Shown: in pieces, positions 43,167 through 53,317 of the stretch
How positions within the stretch are numbered: the stretch's first letter is position 1
Layout of the letters: each line of letters opens with the position of its first letter
Assembly (NCBI RefSeq): GCF_016427505.1
Contig: NZ_JAELXS010000006.1
Span: forward strand, 217,971-281,970
DNA from: Sphingomonas mollis
Lineage (GTDB): Bacteria > Pseudomonadota > Alphaproteobacteria > Sphingomonadales > Sphingomonadaceae
Reading direction: 5' to 3'
Length of the DNA: 64,000 bases
Notes under the pieces: generated by a model
Told to the model about the DNA's origin: nothing
Seen by the model: the letters and a program-made list of their open reading frames with translations, nothing else
Databases searched by the model: none
Translations under genes and position numbers: made by a program

Positions 43167-44953
43167 TGCGCGGCCTCGCGGCGCTGGTCGCTGCGGCGTT
43201 GCTGGCCGGGTGCGCGGGGCGGACGGCTGCGCCGATAGCCGGCGGGGCGGCGGGGCCGGTAGCCGGCGGGGCGGCGGGGCCGGTAGCTGGCGCGGCGGCG
43301 GGGCCGGTCGAGGTCCATGTCATCGCCTTCAACGATTTTCACGGCAATCTGGAACCGCCCAAACTGTCGATCGACGTCGCGGGGGCGGATGGCAAGCCGG
43401 TCGCGGCGCCGGCCGGTGGTGCGGCGTATCTGGCCTCGGCGATCGCCGGGCTTCGGGCACAGGCGGCACATTCGATCACGGTGTCGGCGGGAGACATGAC
43501 GGGGGCCAGCCCGATCGTGTCGTCGCTATTCCTCGACGAGCCGACCATCGCCGCGATGAACCTGATCGGCGTCGACCTGAACGCGGCGGGTAATCACGAA
43601 TTCGATCGCGGCATCGATGAATTGCGGCGCTTGCAGAATGGCGGCTGCGCGAAGACGGGCAACGGCGAGCCGTGCCGGCTGGACCGGTTCGCAGGCGCAC
43701 GTTTTGCGTATCTGGCGGGCAATACGATCGAGGCGTCGGGGCATAGTGCCTTTCCGGCCACCGCGATCCGCGAGTTTCGCGACGGCGCGCGGGTGGTCAA
43801 GATCGGTTTCATCGGCCTGACGACGCGGACGACGACGACATTGGTCAATCCGGCGGGCATCCCCGGCATCCGGTTCGCGGACGAGGCGGACACCGCCAAT
43901 GCGCAGATCGCCGGGCTGCGCGCGGGCGGCGCGGATGCGATCGTGCTGCTGATCCATGAGGGCGGCGCGGCGGAGGGCGGACCGAACGACTGCACCGCAT
44001 TGTCGGGCGCGATCAGGCCGATCCTCGACCGGCTGGATACGCGGGTCGATCTGGTCGTGTCGGGGCATACGCACCGGTCGTATATCTGCGGTTACGCCGC
44101 CTATGACCCCGCGCGGCCGTTCCTGCTGACCAGCGCGGGCAGATACGGGACGCTGGTGACGGATGCGGTGCTGGCGATCGATCCGGCGACGCACCGGGTG
44201 GTGGGCAAGCGGGCGCGCAACATCGTCGTGCAGAATGAGGGGTATGTCGGCGCGGACGGTAAAACGGTTGCCCCGTCCGACCTCACCATGCGCTATGCGC
44301 CGGAGCCGAGGGTCGGGGGGCTGGTGGCGCGCTATACCGCCGCCGCCGCGCCGCTCGCGTCGAAGCCGGTCGGTCTGCTGACGGGGCCGCTGGTCAAGGC
44401 AAAGGAGGGCGGCGGGATGACCGAGACAGCGCTCGGCAACCTGATCGCCGATTCGCAACTGGCGGCGACGCGGGTCAGCGGCGCGCAGATCGCGCTGATG
44501 AACCCTTATGGCATCCGAACCAGCCTGAACCCCGCGCCGGATGGCAGCATCACCTATGCCGATCTGTATGCGGTGCAGCCGTTCGGCAACACGCTGATGG
44601 TGCGGGCCTATACCGGTGCGCAGGTGCGGGCGGTGCTGGAACAGCAGATCGACCGCAAGATCGTGATGAGCGTCGCGGGCATGACCTATGCCTATGATCG
44701 CTCGCGGCCGGCGGGATCGCGGATCATGGACGCGCGGGTCGGGACTGCGCCGCTGGACGATGCGGCGACGTACCGGGTGACGGTGAACAACTTCCTGGCC
44801 TTTGGCGGCGATGGTTTCTCGACGTTGACGGCGGGGCGTGACGTGGCCGGGGGGCCAAGCGATCTCGATGCGCTGGTGGCGCATCTGGCGACGGGCAAGC
44901 CGGTCGGGCCGCCGGCCACCGGGCGGATCGTGGATCGTACGCCGGTGCGGTGA
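43166..44953 (+). CDS. 5'-nucleotidase / UDP-sugar hydrolase lipoprotein
   Basis: 595 residues. The start overlaps the murA stop by one base. Lipobox LAGC, then an AG-rich linker made of three 24-nt repeats, then the metallophosphatase domain: AFNDFHGNL, VSAGDMTGASPI, GNHEFDRGIDEL, VVSGHTHRSYI. The C-terminal nucleotidase domain has ALGNLIADSQLAA, MNPYGIRTSLN, and FGNTLMVRAYTGAQ. Acts in the periplasm to salvage nucleotides. Two-metal His/Asp residues all visible. Confidence 0.93.
   Translation: MRGLAALVAAALLAGCAGRTAAPIAGGAAGPVAGGAAGPVAGAAAGPVEVHVIAFNDFHGNLEPPKLSIDVAGADGKPVAAPAGGAAYLASAIAGLRAQAAHSITVSAGDMTGASPIVSSLFLDEPTIAAMNLIGVDLNAAGNHEFDRGIDELRRLQNGGCAKTGNGEPCRLDRFAGARFAYLAGNTIEASGHSAFPATAIREFRDGARVVKIGFIGLTTRTTTTLVNPAGIPGIRFADEADTANAQIAGLRAGGADAIVLLIHEGGAAEGGPNDCTALSGAIRPILDRLDTRVDLVVSGHTHRSYICGYAAYDPARPFLLTSAGRYGTLVTDAVLAIDPATHRVVGKRARNIVVQNEGYVGADGKTVAPSDLTMRYAPEPRVGGLVARYTAAAAPLASKPVGLLTGPLVKAKEGGGMTETALGNLIADSQLAATRVSGAQIALMNPYGIRTSLNPAPDGSITYADLYAVQPFGNTLMVRAYTGAQVRAVLEQQIDRKIVMSVAGMTYAYDRSRPAGSRIMDARVGTAPLDDAATYRVTVNNFLAFGGDGFSTLTAGRDVAGGPSDLDALVAHLATGKPVGPPATGRIVDRTPVR
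43232..43303 (+). repeat. Three 24-bp in-frame tandem repeats
   Basis: Three consecutive 24-nt units encode P-[I/V]-A-G-G/A-A-A-G in the linker of the nucleotidase lipoprotein. Copies 1 and 2 differ at one base pair or so; copy 3 carries two changes. Copy number may vary between strains by slippage without breaking the frame. Confidence 0.85.
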
Positions 44954-44971
44954 TCCATATCTGATCGGCCC

Positions 44972-45049
44972 ATGCTTCTGCGGACGCAGGAGCACTGAGC
45001 CATGTGCGGTTCGCTCGTGACCCTAGGTTCCTGCGTGCGCAGGAACACA
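44972..45049. repeat. Intergenic palindromic repeat, family B copy 1
   Basis: TTCTGCGGACGCAGGAGCAC and TTCCTGCGTGCGCAGGAACA are each palindromic and occur as the two ends of the element. The middle ATGTGCGGTTCGCTCGTG is the reverse complement of the middle of the copy at 60886. Between convergent nucleotidase and hypothetical gene. Confidence 0.75.
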
Positions 45050-45052
45050 ATC

Positions 45053-45592
45053 TTATTTCAGGCGGAGGGTCGCCAGTGCCCGGTCCATCGCCGCCGCCGC
45101 CATAGCCTGCGCCGGTAGACCGCGCGGGGTGTCCATCGCCTTTACCGCATAACCGATCCGGGCGACCGCGTAGCAGCGGTTGCGATAGACGGTGCGTAGA
45201 TCGGTGGCGGTGATCTGCTGGCTCATGCCGGCGTCGCCGTTCGACCATGCGGTCCAGCGGCGACCGTCGATCAGGCGATCGGGGAGTTTACGCGCACTAC
45301 CACCGCGCAGTCCCCGCGTCAGGCAATCGCGGGCGCTGCCCGGTTTGCCGATGCCGATCTGAAGCATCTCGTCGACCACGCCGACGCCATCGGTCGGCCG
45401 CGCGCGGATCGTGAAACGGACGACGTCGTTGCCCGGTCCGGCGGGCTTGCCGTCCCACATCAGCCGCCAGCCGGCCGCCATCAACGATCGGCCGTCGAGC
45501 GTCCGCGACACCTGCGCGCCGGCGGGGCGCTCGATCCGCAGGTGATCGGCGGCGCTGGTGAAGGGGGCGGCGGCGAGCATGAGGGCGATCAT
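45053..45592 (-). CDS. Secreted hypothetical protein
   Basis: 179 residues. Signal peptide MIALMLAAAPFTSAA, then a soluble domain with two cysteines (ARDCLTRG, RNRCYAVARIGYAV). No family recognised. Last gene of a three-gene operon: its ATG overlaps the phosphoribosyltransferase stop by 4 nt. Periplasmic location is inferred from the signal peptide. Confidence 0.75.
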   Translation of the reverse strand: MIALMLAAAPFTSAADHLRIERPAGAQVSRTLDGRSLMAAGWRLMWDGKPAGPGNDVVRFTIRARPTDGVGVVDEMLQIGIGKPGSARDCLTRGLRGGSARKLPDRLIDGRRWTAWSNGDAGMSQQITATDLRTVYRNRCYAVARIGYAVKAMDTPRGLPAQAMAAAAMDRALATLRLK

Positions 45593-46104
45593 GCGATCCG
45601 CTCCGGTACCTCCGCGGCGTCATCTGCGATGGCGGCGGGCGGCGCGACCGCTTCCCATGGGAACACGAACCAGTCCTTGGTGGTGCGGCGGTCGATGGTG
45701 CGGTGGCGGTAATCGACGCGTTCCGCCGAGCTTTCGTTATCGATCAGGGTCGCGAAGCGTACCGCACCCGGCACGGCACCGGCCGTCGCCAGCGCGGTGC
45801 GCAGATGGGTGATCGTGCGGCCGGAATCGTTGATGTCGTCGAGGAACAGCAACCGTTCGCCGTCACGGGTGCGCGCGGCCAGCTTGACCAGCGGTTCGTC
45901 GGCGAAGTCCTTTACCTGGCTGGAATAATCGACCGACAGCGTCGGCAGGCCGCTCGCATGGCTGAGGAAGACCGCCGGCACCAGCCCGCCTCGACCGACG
46001 CCGATGATGAAGTGCGGCGTCCACATATCCGCCGCCAGTTGGGCGGCGAGATCGTGGATCGCGGTCAGGAAATCGGCCTGCGGGATATCGGTGAAGACCG
46101 GCAT
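45589..46104 (-). CDS. Phosphoribosyltransferase family protein
   Basis: 171 residues. FIIGVGRGGLVPAVFLSHA is the PPi loop region and LLFLDDINDSGRTITHL the PRPP-binding motif (D-D-x-x-D-S-G-R-T). The fold is like xanthine/hypoxanthine phosphoribosyltransferases of the GPT type. Purine salvage is likely but the base is uncertain. ATG overlaps the cystathionine gene stop by one base; stop overlaps the next gene by 4 nt. Confidence 0.87.
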   Translation of the reverse strand: MPVFTDIPQADFLTAIHDLAAQLAADMWTPHFIIGVGRGGLVPAVFLSHASGLPTLSVDYSSQVKDFADEPLVKLAARTRDGERLLFLDDINDSGRTITHLRTALATAGAVPGAVRFATLIDNESSAERVDYRHRTIDRRTTKDWFVFPWEAVAPPAAIADDAAEVPERIA

Positions 46105-47417
46105 CAAATGGCGTCCAGCGCTTGCGTGAAATCGGCGATCAGGTCGTCGGCGTCCTCGACCCCGATCGAGATGCGGACCAGATTGTCGGTGATGTCGAGC
46201 GCCGCCTTGCGCTCGTCCGACACCGACAGGTGCGTCATGCCGGCGGGGTGGCTGGCGAGCGTCTCGGTGCCGCCGAGCGACACCGCCAGCTTGGCGATGC
46301 GCAGTGCGTCGAGGAACGCGAACGCCTCCGCCTCGCCGCCCTTCAGGTAGAGCGAGAAGGTGGAGCCGGCGCCGGTGCAGTGGCGGGCATAGATATCCGC
46401 CTGACGATCGTCGCGGGGGAAGCCGAGATAGCCGACGCGTTCGACCTTGGGATGATCGCGCAGATAGGCACAAACCCTGGCCGCATTCTCGCCGGCGCGG
46501 CTCATCCGCAATTCCAGCGTCTCCAGCGACCGAAGCAGCATCCACGCGGTGTTGGGATCGCAGATCGTGCCGATCGTGTTGCGCATCGCCCGGATCGTAT
46601 CGATCTGCGCCTTCGTCCCCAGCACGCCGCCCGCCACCAGATCGGAATGGCCGCCGGCATATTTGGTCAGCGAATAGACGACGATGTCGGCACCGTGGCG
46701 CAGCGGCTGGTGCCAGAGTGGGCCGAGAAAGGTGTTGTCGATCGCGATCGGCGGCTTGTCGGGCGATGTACCGAAGATCGCGTCGCGGCTGGCGGCGACC
46801 GCCTCGACATCGACCAGCACGTTGGTGGGGTTGGCGGGGCTTTCGAGATAGATCAGCGCGACGCGGCCGGTCGCGGCCTTCGTCATCACCGCGTCGATTT
46901 CTTCCCGCGTCGCGCCGGCGGGGAAGTCGAGCCATTGCACGCCGAAGCGGCCGAGCACGCGGGCGATCAGCGTCTCGGTTGCGGCATAGAGCGGGCCGGA
47001 ATGGACGATGGTGTCGCCGGGCTTGACCATCGACAGGAACAGCGTCGCGATCGCCGACATGCCGGACGAGAAGGCGAGCGCGTCCTCCGCTTCCTCCCAG
47101 ATCGCCAGCCGGTCTTCGAGGATTTCCTGATTGGGGCCGTTGAAGCGCGAATAGACGAGGCCCTCGGCCCCGCCGGGGCGCTTGCCGGTCACGCCCTCGA
47201 AATGCCGCTTGCCCGCCGCCGCAGAGGGAAAGACGAAGGTGGAGGTGAGGAAGATCGGCGGCTTCAGCGATCCTTCCGACAGAGCGGGGTCATAGCCGTG
47301 ACCCATCATCAGCGTGGATGGCTTCAGCTTGCGCCCCGCGATCTTCTCGACCGGCGGCTTGGGGCTGATCCGGCGTTCGACGCCGGTGAGATCGGCTTCC
47401 GTCTTGTCGCCTGGCAT
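46104..47417 (-). CDS. Cystathionine gamma-synthase family protein
   Basis: 437 residues. PLP enzyme of the Cys/Met metabolism family: FPSAAAGKRHFEGV, FNGPNQEILEDRLAIWE, FSSGMSAIATLFLSMVKPGD, NTFLGPLWHQPLRHGADIVV, and the lysine in YSLTKYAGGHSDLVAGG. The long N-terminal extension and the exact sequence suggest a methionine gamma-lyase or O-acylhomoserine sulfhydrylase subtype; not decided by eye. AAGGAG lies upstream of ATG 47417. Confidence 0.9.
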   Translation of the reverse strand: MPGDKTEADLTGVERRISPKPPVEKIAGRKLKPSTLMMGHGYDPALSEGSLKPPIFLTSTFVFPSAAAGKRHFEGVTGKRPGGAEGLVYSRFNGPNQEILEDRLAIWEEAEDALAFSSGMSAIATLFLSMVKPGDTIVHSGPLYAATETLIARVLGRFGVQWLDFPAGATREEIDAVMTKAATGRVALIYLESPANPTNVLVDVEAVAASRDAIFGTSPDKPPIAIDNTFLGPLWHQPLRHGADIVVYSLTKYAGGHSDLVAGGVLGTKAQIDTIRAMRNTIGTICDPNTAWMLLRSLETLELRMSRAGENAARVCAYLRDHPKVERVGYLGFPRDDRQADIYARHCTGAGSTFSLYLKGGEAEAFAFLDALRIAKLAVSLGGTETLASHPAGMTHLSVSDERKAALDITDNLVRISIGVEDADDLIADFTQALDAI

Positions 47418-47475
47418 GTTCTGTCTCCTTGTCGGAGACGGATGTAGGACGGCGGCGGCGGATTGGCGATGCCCG

Positions 47476-48180
47476 TCAGCGATCCTGACGCGGTGGACGG
47501 GTCATGCGCCGGGTCGCGGCGTGATGTTCGGCGCGGGCGAGCAGGAGGTCGAGGTCTTCGCGACCGATGTCGAAGCTGTCATGCATGTCGGCCAGCGCGG
47601 CGTCGATATCGTCGCTATGTAGCTTGATGTCCGGCTGCGGTTCTACCGGGCCGGGCGCGATCATCGGCTGGTGGGGATAGTTGCGCGCGGTCATCCGGTG
47701 GAAGACGGTGGCGAGCGACACCAGCGCGATCGAATTGATCCCGACGGGCGCGAAGGCGAAGGCATAGCCGGCGTCGTGGATGCCATGGCTGCCGATCACC
47801 GCCGTCAGCGCGGCGGCGCCGCCGGGCGGATGCAGGCAGCGGAGCAGCGACATGACGAGGATCGCGCCACCCACCGCGATGCCGGCGGCGATCGTCACCT
47901 GCGGAATGGCGTGAAACGCGGCCACGCCGATCAACGTCGAGATGATGTTGCCGCCCACCACCGGCCAGGGCTGGGCGAGCGGACTGGCGGGAACGGCGAA
48001 GACCAGCACGGCCGACGCACCGAGCGGTGCGACGATGATCGGCAGGTCGCCCGTCGTCAGCGGCAATTGCGCACAGACGACCATGGTCAGCGTGATGCAG
48101 ACCGCCGCGCCGATACAGGCCAGCAATCGGTCGGGAAACTGCGCGCCGGCCAGGATGGGCCGGAAGAGGTTGCGGGGCAT
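47476..48180 (-). CDS. HPP family membrane protein
   Basis: 234 residues, four to five hydrophobic helices, with the family motif LRCLHPPGGAAALTAVIG and an N-terminal ITLTMVVCAQLPLTTGDLPI. C-terminal tail of about 60 hydrophilic residues. HPP proteins include nitrite transporters in plastids and cyanobacteria, but most bacterial ones are unassigned. Stand-alone between the sulfur-enzyme gene and pgeF on the same strand. Confidence 0.9.
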   Translation of the reverse strand: MPRNLFRPILAGAQFPDRLLACIGAAVCITLTMVVCAQLPLTTGDLPIIVAPLGASAVLVFAVPASPLAQPWPVVGGNIISTLIGVAAFHAIPQVTIAAGIAVGGAILVMSLLRCLHPPGGAAALTAVIGSHGIHDAGYAFAFAPVGINSIALVSLATVFHRMTARNYPHQPMIAPGPVEPQPDIKLHSDDIDAALADMHDSFDIGREDLDLLLARAEHHAATRRMTRPPRQDR

Positions 48181-48203
48181 GGGGGTGATCCTTGGCCGAC
48201 GCG

Positions 48204-48977
48204 TCAGGCCAGCGCGATGATCGCGATCTGGCGGCCATAGGACGGTTCGTGCCGATGGGTGGCGCGGCGATAGCTGAAGAAGCGGGCCTCGTCGGCATAG
48301 GTGTCGAGCCCCAGCGCCTCGATCCGGGCGATGCCGGCGGCGGCGAGGCGGTGGGTGACATAGGCTTCGAGGTCGAAGCGGTAATGATCCACTCGGCCAT
48401 CGGCGAAGAAGCGTTCGTTGGCGGGATCGGCCTCGGCAAACCGGCGGAAGAAGGCGGCGTCCACCTCGTAGGAGGCGCGCGCGATGCAGGGGCCGATCGC
48501 GGCGGCGATGCGCTCGCGACGGGCGCCGAGCGCCTCCATCGCGGCGATCGTCGCATCGGTAACGCCGGCGATGGCGCCCTTCCAGCCGGCATGGGCGGCG
48601 CCGACGACGCCCGCCTCGCGGTCGGCGAGGAGGACGGGCGCGCAGTCGGCGGTGAGGATGCCGAGCGCGAGGCCGGGCCGGTCGGTGACGAGCGCGTCGG
48701 CGTGCGGACGGTCGGCCAGCGGCGCGGTGACGGTGACGACGTCGGCGGAGTGGATCTGGTAGAGCGTGACGAGGTCGGCACCCGGCGCGACGGCGGCGAG
48801 GGCGCGGCGGCGGTTTTCGGTGACGGCATCGGCGTCGTCCTCGGAACCGAGGCCGACGTTCAGGCCGTCATGGATACCCTGAGACACGCCGCCGCGCCGG
48901 CCGAGAAAGCCATGGGGTACGCCGGCCAGGGCGGCGGCGCGGATCGGGTCGATCGTATCGGTCGTCACGTCGGTCAT
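48204..48977 (-). CDS. pgeF: Peptidoglycan editing factor PgeF (DUF152, laccase-domain)
   Basis: 257 residues. YQIHSADVVTV, GILTADCAPVLLAD and VVGAAHAGWKGAIAGV hold the two zinc-binding His and the Cys; GPCIARASYEVD and RFDLEAYV follow. PgeF cleaves mis-incorporated L-Ser from cytoplasmic UDP-MurNAc intermediates; older names are YfiH or multicopper polyphenol oxidase. Its ATG overlaps the GNAT stop by one base, in an operon with midA and lgt. Confidence 0.93.
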   Translation of the reverse strand: MTDVTTDTIDPIRAAALAGVPHGFLGRRGGVSQGIHDGLNVGLGSEDDADAVTENRRRALAAVAPGADLVTLYQIHSADVVTVTAPLADRPHADALVTDRPGLALGILTADCAPVLLADREAGVVGAAHAGWKGAIAGVTDATIAAMEALGARRERIAAAIGPCIARASYEVDAAFFRRFAEADPANERFFADGRVDHYRFDLEAYVTHRLAAAGIARIEALGLDTYADEARFFSYRRATHRHEPSYGRQIAIIALA

Positions 48978-49483
48978 CACAGGGCGAGCCTCATCAGATC
49001 GTCCTCGTCCGCCTGATTGCCGACCATGAATGCATAGGTGCCGATGCGCTCGAACCCGTAGCGGGCGTAGAAGCGCTTTGCCCGTTCGTTGTCGATGAAG
49101 ACCGACAGATAGAGGTCGGCGGCCCCCTGCGCGCGGGCGGTGGCGATCGTCCAGTCCATCAACGTGACCGCGACACCGGCACCCTGCCATGGTGCGAGGA
49201 CATAGAGCTGGCGCAGTTCCGCCGATGGTCCGCGCGGTTCGAACGGCAGCGAGGGCGGGCCGAGCTTGGCGAAGCCGGCGGCGACGCCGTCATCCTCCGC
49301 CAGCCGGATCGTGAAGCGCGGATCGGCCAGTTCGGCGGCCCATGCCGCCTCGCTCAGGCGATCGAGGAAGGCGGCGAGATCGTCGGGGCGATAGAGGTGG
49401 CCGAACGTCTCGGTAAAGGCGCGGCGGCTGACGGCGGACAGCGTCGCGGCATCGGCCGGCCCGGCATCGCGATACGCGATCAT
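48977..49483 (-). CDS. GNAT family N-acetyltransferase
   Basis: 168 residues. AELRQLYVLAPWQGAGVAVTL is the acetyl-CoA binding motif A (Q-x-x-G-x-A), and LSVFIDNERAKRFYARYGF is motif B. Substrate unknown; proteins or small amines. ATGA overlap with the methyltransferase stop, one-base overlap with pgeF. The conserved pgeF/lgt setting suggests an envelope-related job, but this is only inferred. Confidence 0.92.
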   Translation of the reverse strand: MIAYRDAGPADAATLSAVSRRAFTETFGHLYRPDDLAAFLDRLSEAAWAAELADPRFTIRLAEDDGVAAGFAKLGPPSLPFEPRGPSAELRQLYVLAPWQGAGVAVTLMDWTIATARAQGAADLYLSVFIDNERAKRFYARYGFERIGTYAFMVGNQADEDDLMRLAL

Positions 49484-50535
49484 GCGAAGGCCGCCGGGGT
49501 CGGCCAGCCGGGGGCGGTGATCGCCAGCGCCTTGAACAGCGCGCCCATGTCGCCGACCAGCCGCACGCGTTCGGCGGCGATGGCGTCGCCGCGATCGGGG
49601 GTGGCGCGGGCGAGCGCGGCGGCGCGGTGGTCGATGCCCAGTTTCACCAGCCATTCTCCCTGTTCGATCGGTCCCCATGCGACCGCACCGGCACTCTGTG
49701 CGGCAGCGGTAAGGGTGGTGAAATCGACATGCGCGGTCAGGTCCTGTTCGCCGGGTGCCTCGAAGGGGTTGGCGAAGGCGTGGGCTTTCACGGCCTGCAG
49801 CGTGTCGCCGAGCGCGGGGCCTTCGTAACCGTAATCGATCGCCAGCATCGCGCCGCCCTGTCGCGCGATCCGGGCGGCGAGCGCGCGCATCACGCCGATG
49901 GCGGCGGGCGCGACTTCGAGGATCGATCCGGCGGGGGCGTCGCGCAGGGGTTCGGGGACGATCGCGTCGGGCACGGGCTTGCCGGCGATCGGCAGGAACA
50001 GCGTGTCCTGACACGCGACCAGCCGCTCGCGCCACTGCGCGCCGCGCAGCAGCTGGCGGATCGGCAGCGCGTCGAAGAATTCGTTGGCGACGACCAATAA
50101 TGCGGCATCGTCGGGCAGGGATTCGACCGAATCGTGGAAGGTCGCGCCCGGTACGGCGGTGGCCTGCGCGGCGCGGAGGACGGGGCTGGTCTCGACGAAA
50201 TGGACCGCCGGTTCGAAGCCCGCCTTCGCCATCGCGCGGCGGGCATCGGCGGCGAGCGTGCCGCGGCCGGGGCCGAGTTCGACCCAATGCGTCGTCGGGC
50301 GGCCGGCGCGGTCCCACAGGTCTGCGCACCACAGGCCGACCAGTTCGCCGAACATCTGACTGATTTCGGGCGCGGTGGTGAAGTCGCCGGTCGCGCCGAG
50401 CGGATCGCGGGTCGCGTAATAATGGCCGTTGGCGGCGGCCATGTATTGCGACACCGGGATCGGCCCGCCCAGCGCGATGGCGCGGGCGAGGCGTTCGGCC
50501 AGCAGCGGTTCGGCCGGGTTCGGAAGGTCCGTCAG
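49480..50535 (-). CDS. Class I SAM-dependent methyltransferase, MidA/NDUFAF7-like
   Basis: 351 residues. The conserved opening [19 protein letters not shown] then [37 protein letters not shown] (SAM motif) and the C-terminal [19 protein letters not shown] define the DUF185/NDUFAF7 family. Mitochondrial NDUFAF7 methylates a complex I subunit; a bacterial parallel role is inferred. No ATG/GTG/TTG starts it: CTG at 50535 has GGAG 7 nt upstream and overlaps the lgt stop by 4 nt (CTGA). Confidence 0.9.
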   Translation of the reverse strand: MTDLPNPAEPLLAERLARAIALGGPIPVSQYMAAANGHYYATRDPLGATGDFTTAPEISQMFGELVGLWCADLWDRAGRPTTHWVELGPGRGTLAADARRAMAKAGFEPAVHFVETSPVLRAAQATAVPGATFHDSVESLPDDAALLVVANEFFDALPIRQLLRGAQWRERLVACQDTLFLPIAGKPVPDAIVPEPLRDAPAGSILEVAPAAIGVMRALAARIARQGGAMLAIDYGYEGPALGDTLQAVKAHAFANPFEAPGEQDLTAHVDFTTLTAAAQSAGAVAWGPIEQGEWLVKLGIDHRAAALARATPDRGDAIAAERVRLVGDMGALFKALAITAPGWPTPAAFA

Positions 50536-51410
50536 GCGACGCTCTCCGTACCGGCGAACGGCTCCACCCGGCGGCGACGGCGCGCGGAGGTGGCGATCAG
50601 GAAGACGCCGCCGGCGATCATCGGCACGCACAGCCACTGGCCCATGTGGAGCCCGGTCGCCTCGGCAAAGGCGCGCAACTGGCTGTCGGGTTCGCGGAAG
50701 AATTCGACGGTGAAGCGGGCGAGGCCGTAACCGGTCAGGAAGAGGCCGACGAGCTTGCCCGGATCGTAGCGCGCCTTCGTCCGCCAGAAGGCGAACCACA
50801 GGATGGCGAAGAGCAACAGGCCCTCCAGCCCCGCCTCGTACAGCTGGCTGGGGTGACGCGCCGGATCGACGAGCGGGAAGGGGACGGTGCGCGGGAAAAC
50901 GATCGCCCATGGCACGTCGCTGGGCTTGCCCCAGAGTTCGCCGTTCACGAAATTGGCGAGCCGGCCGAAGAACAGGCCGAAGGGGACGCAGCAGGCGACG
51001 AAATCGTGGATGCGCAGCCAGTCCAGCCGGTGCTTGCGCGCGAACAGGATGATGCCGAGCGACGTGCCGATGACGCCGCCATGGAACGACATGCCGCCAT
51101 CCCACAGTTTCAGGATCATCAGCGGGTGAAGGAACATCTCCGGCGCGTAGAAGATCACATAGCCGAGGCGTCCGCCAAGGATGATGCCGAGCGTGGCGTA
51201 GAAGACCAGATCGTCGGCATGGCGCTTGGCCATCGGCGCGCCTGGCTGGGCCAGCAGCTTCAGCAGATACCACCAGCCGAGGACGATGCCCGAGATATAG
51301 GCAAGGCTGTACCAGCGGAGCGTGAAGAAGCCGATCGAGAATATTTCCGGGTGCAGGCCCAGATCGGCGAACCGGATATGGCCCGGTGCCGCTGCAAGGT
51401 ATTGGATCAA
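50532..51410 (-). CDS. lgt: Prolipoprotein diacylglyceryl transferase
   Basis: 292 residues from a TTG at 51410 with GGGGGGAAAG upstream (alternative earlier ATG gives a basic leader not seen in Lgt). Seven membrane helices. Signatures [24 protein letters not shown], and [15 protein letters not shown] carrying the catalytic Arg and Asn/Glu, plus [13 protein letters not shown]. Adds diacylglycerol to the lipobox Cys of prolipoproteins, several of which are encoded in this window. Confidence 0.95.
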   Translation of the reverse strand: MIQYLAAAPGHIRFADLGLHPEIFSIGFFTLRWYSLAYISGIVLGWWYLLKLLAQPGAPMAKRHADDLVFYATLGIILGGRLGYVIFYAPEMFLHPLMILKLWDGGMSFHGGVIGTSLGIILFARKHRLDWLRIHDFVACCVPFGLFFGRLANFVNGELWGKPSDVPWAIVFPRTVPFPLVDPARHPSQLYEAGLEGLLLFAILWFAFWRTKARYDPGKLVGLFLTGYGLARFTVEFFREPDSQLRAFAEATGLHMGQWLCVPMIAGGVFLIATSARRRRRVEPFAGTESVA

Positions 51411-51475
51411 GGCTTTCCCCCCGTCATTCCCGCCTCCATAGTGGCGCAAAACAACAAGACCAAGTGGAGAGAAGG

Positions 51476-53170
<1,695 letters not shown>

Positions 53171-53175
53171 ATCCT

Positions 53176-53277
53176 TTCCCCGGCGCAGGCCGGGGTCCAG
53201 TTGGAGAGGTGGTCGTAATGGATCGGTGCGTGCCGTTACCGCTGCCGCCCAACTGGACCCCGGCCTGCGCCGGGGAA
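53176..53277. repeat. 29-bp perfect inverted repeat, family C
   Basis: Arms 53176-53204 and 53249-53277 are exact reverse complements of each other (29 of 29), running from TTCCCCGGCG to CCAGTTGG and back. The 44-bp loop contains no gene. It occupies the gap between the AMP-ligase and the molybdoenzyme. Looks like a REPIN/MITE-type element; no transposase in the window. Confidence 0.85.
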
Positions 53278-53317
53278 CAGGGGTGACTTTCGCCGTCGGC
53301 CGCCGGTAGAGCGGGGC

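Noticed and set aside
43232..43303. CRISPR array
   Set aside because: Repeats are contiguous without spacers and are in a coding frame.
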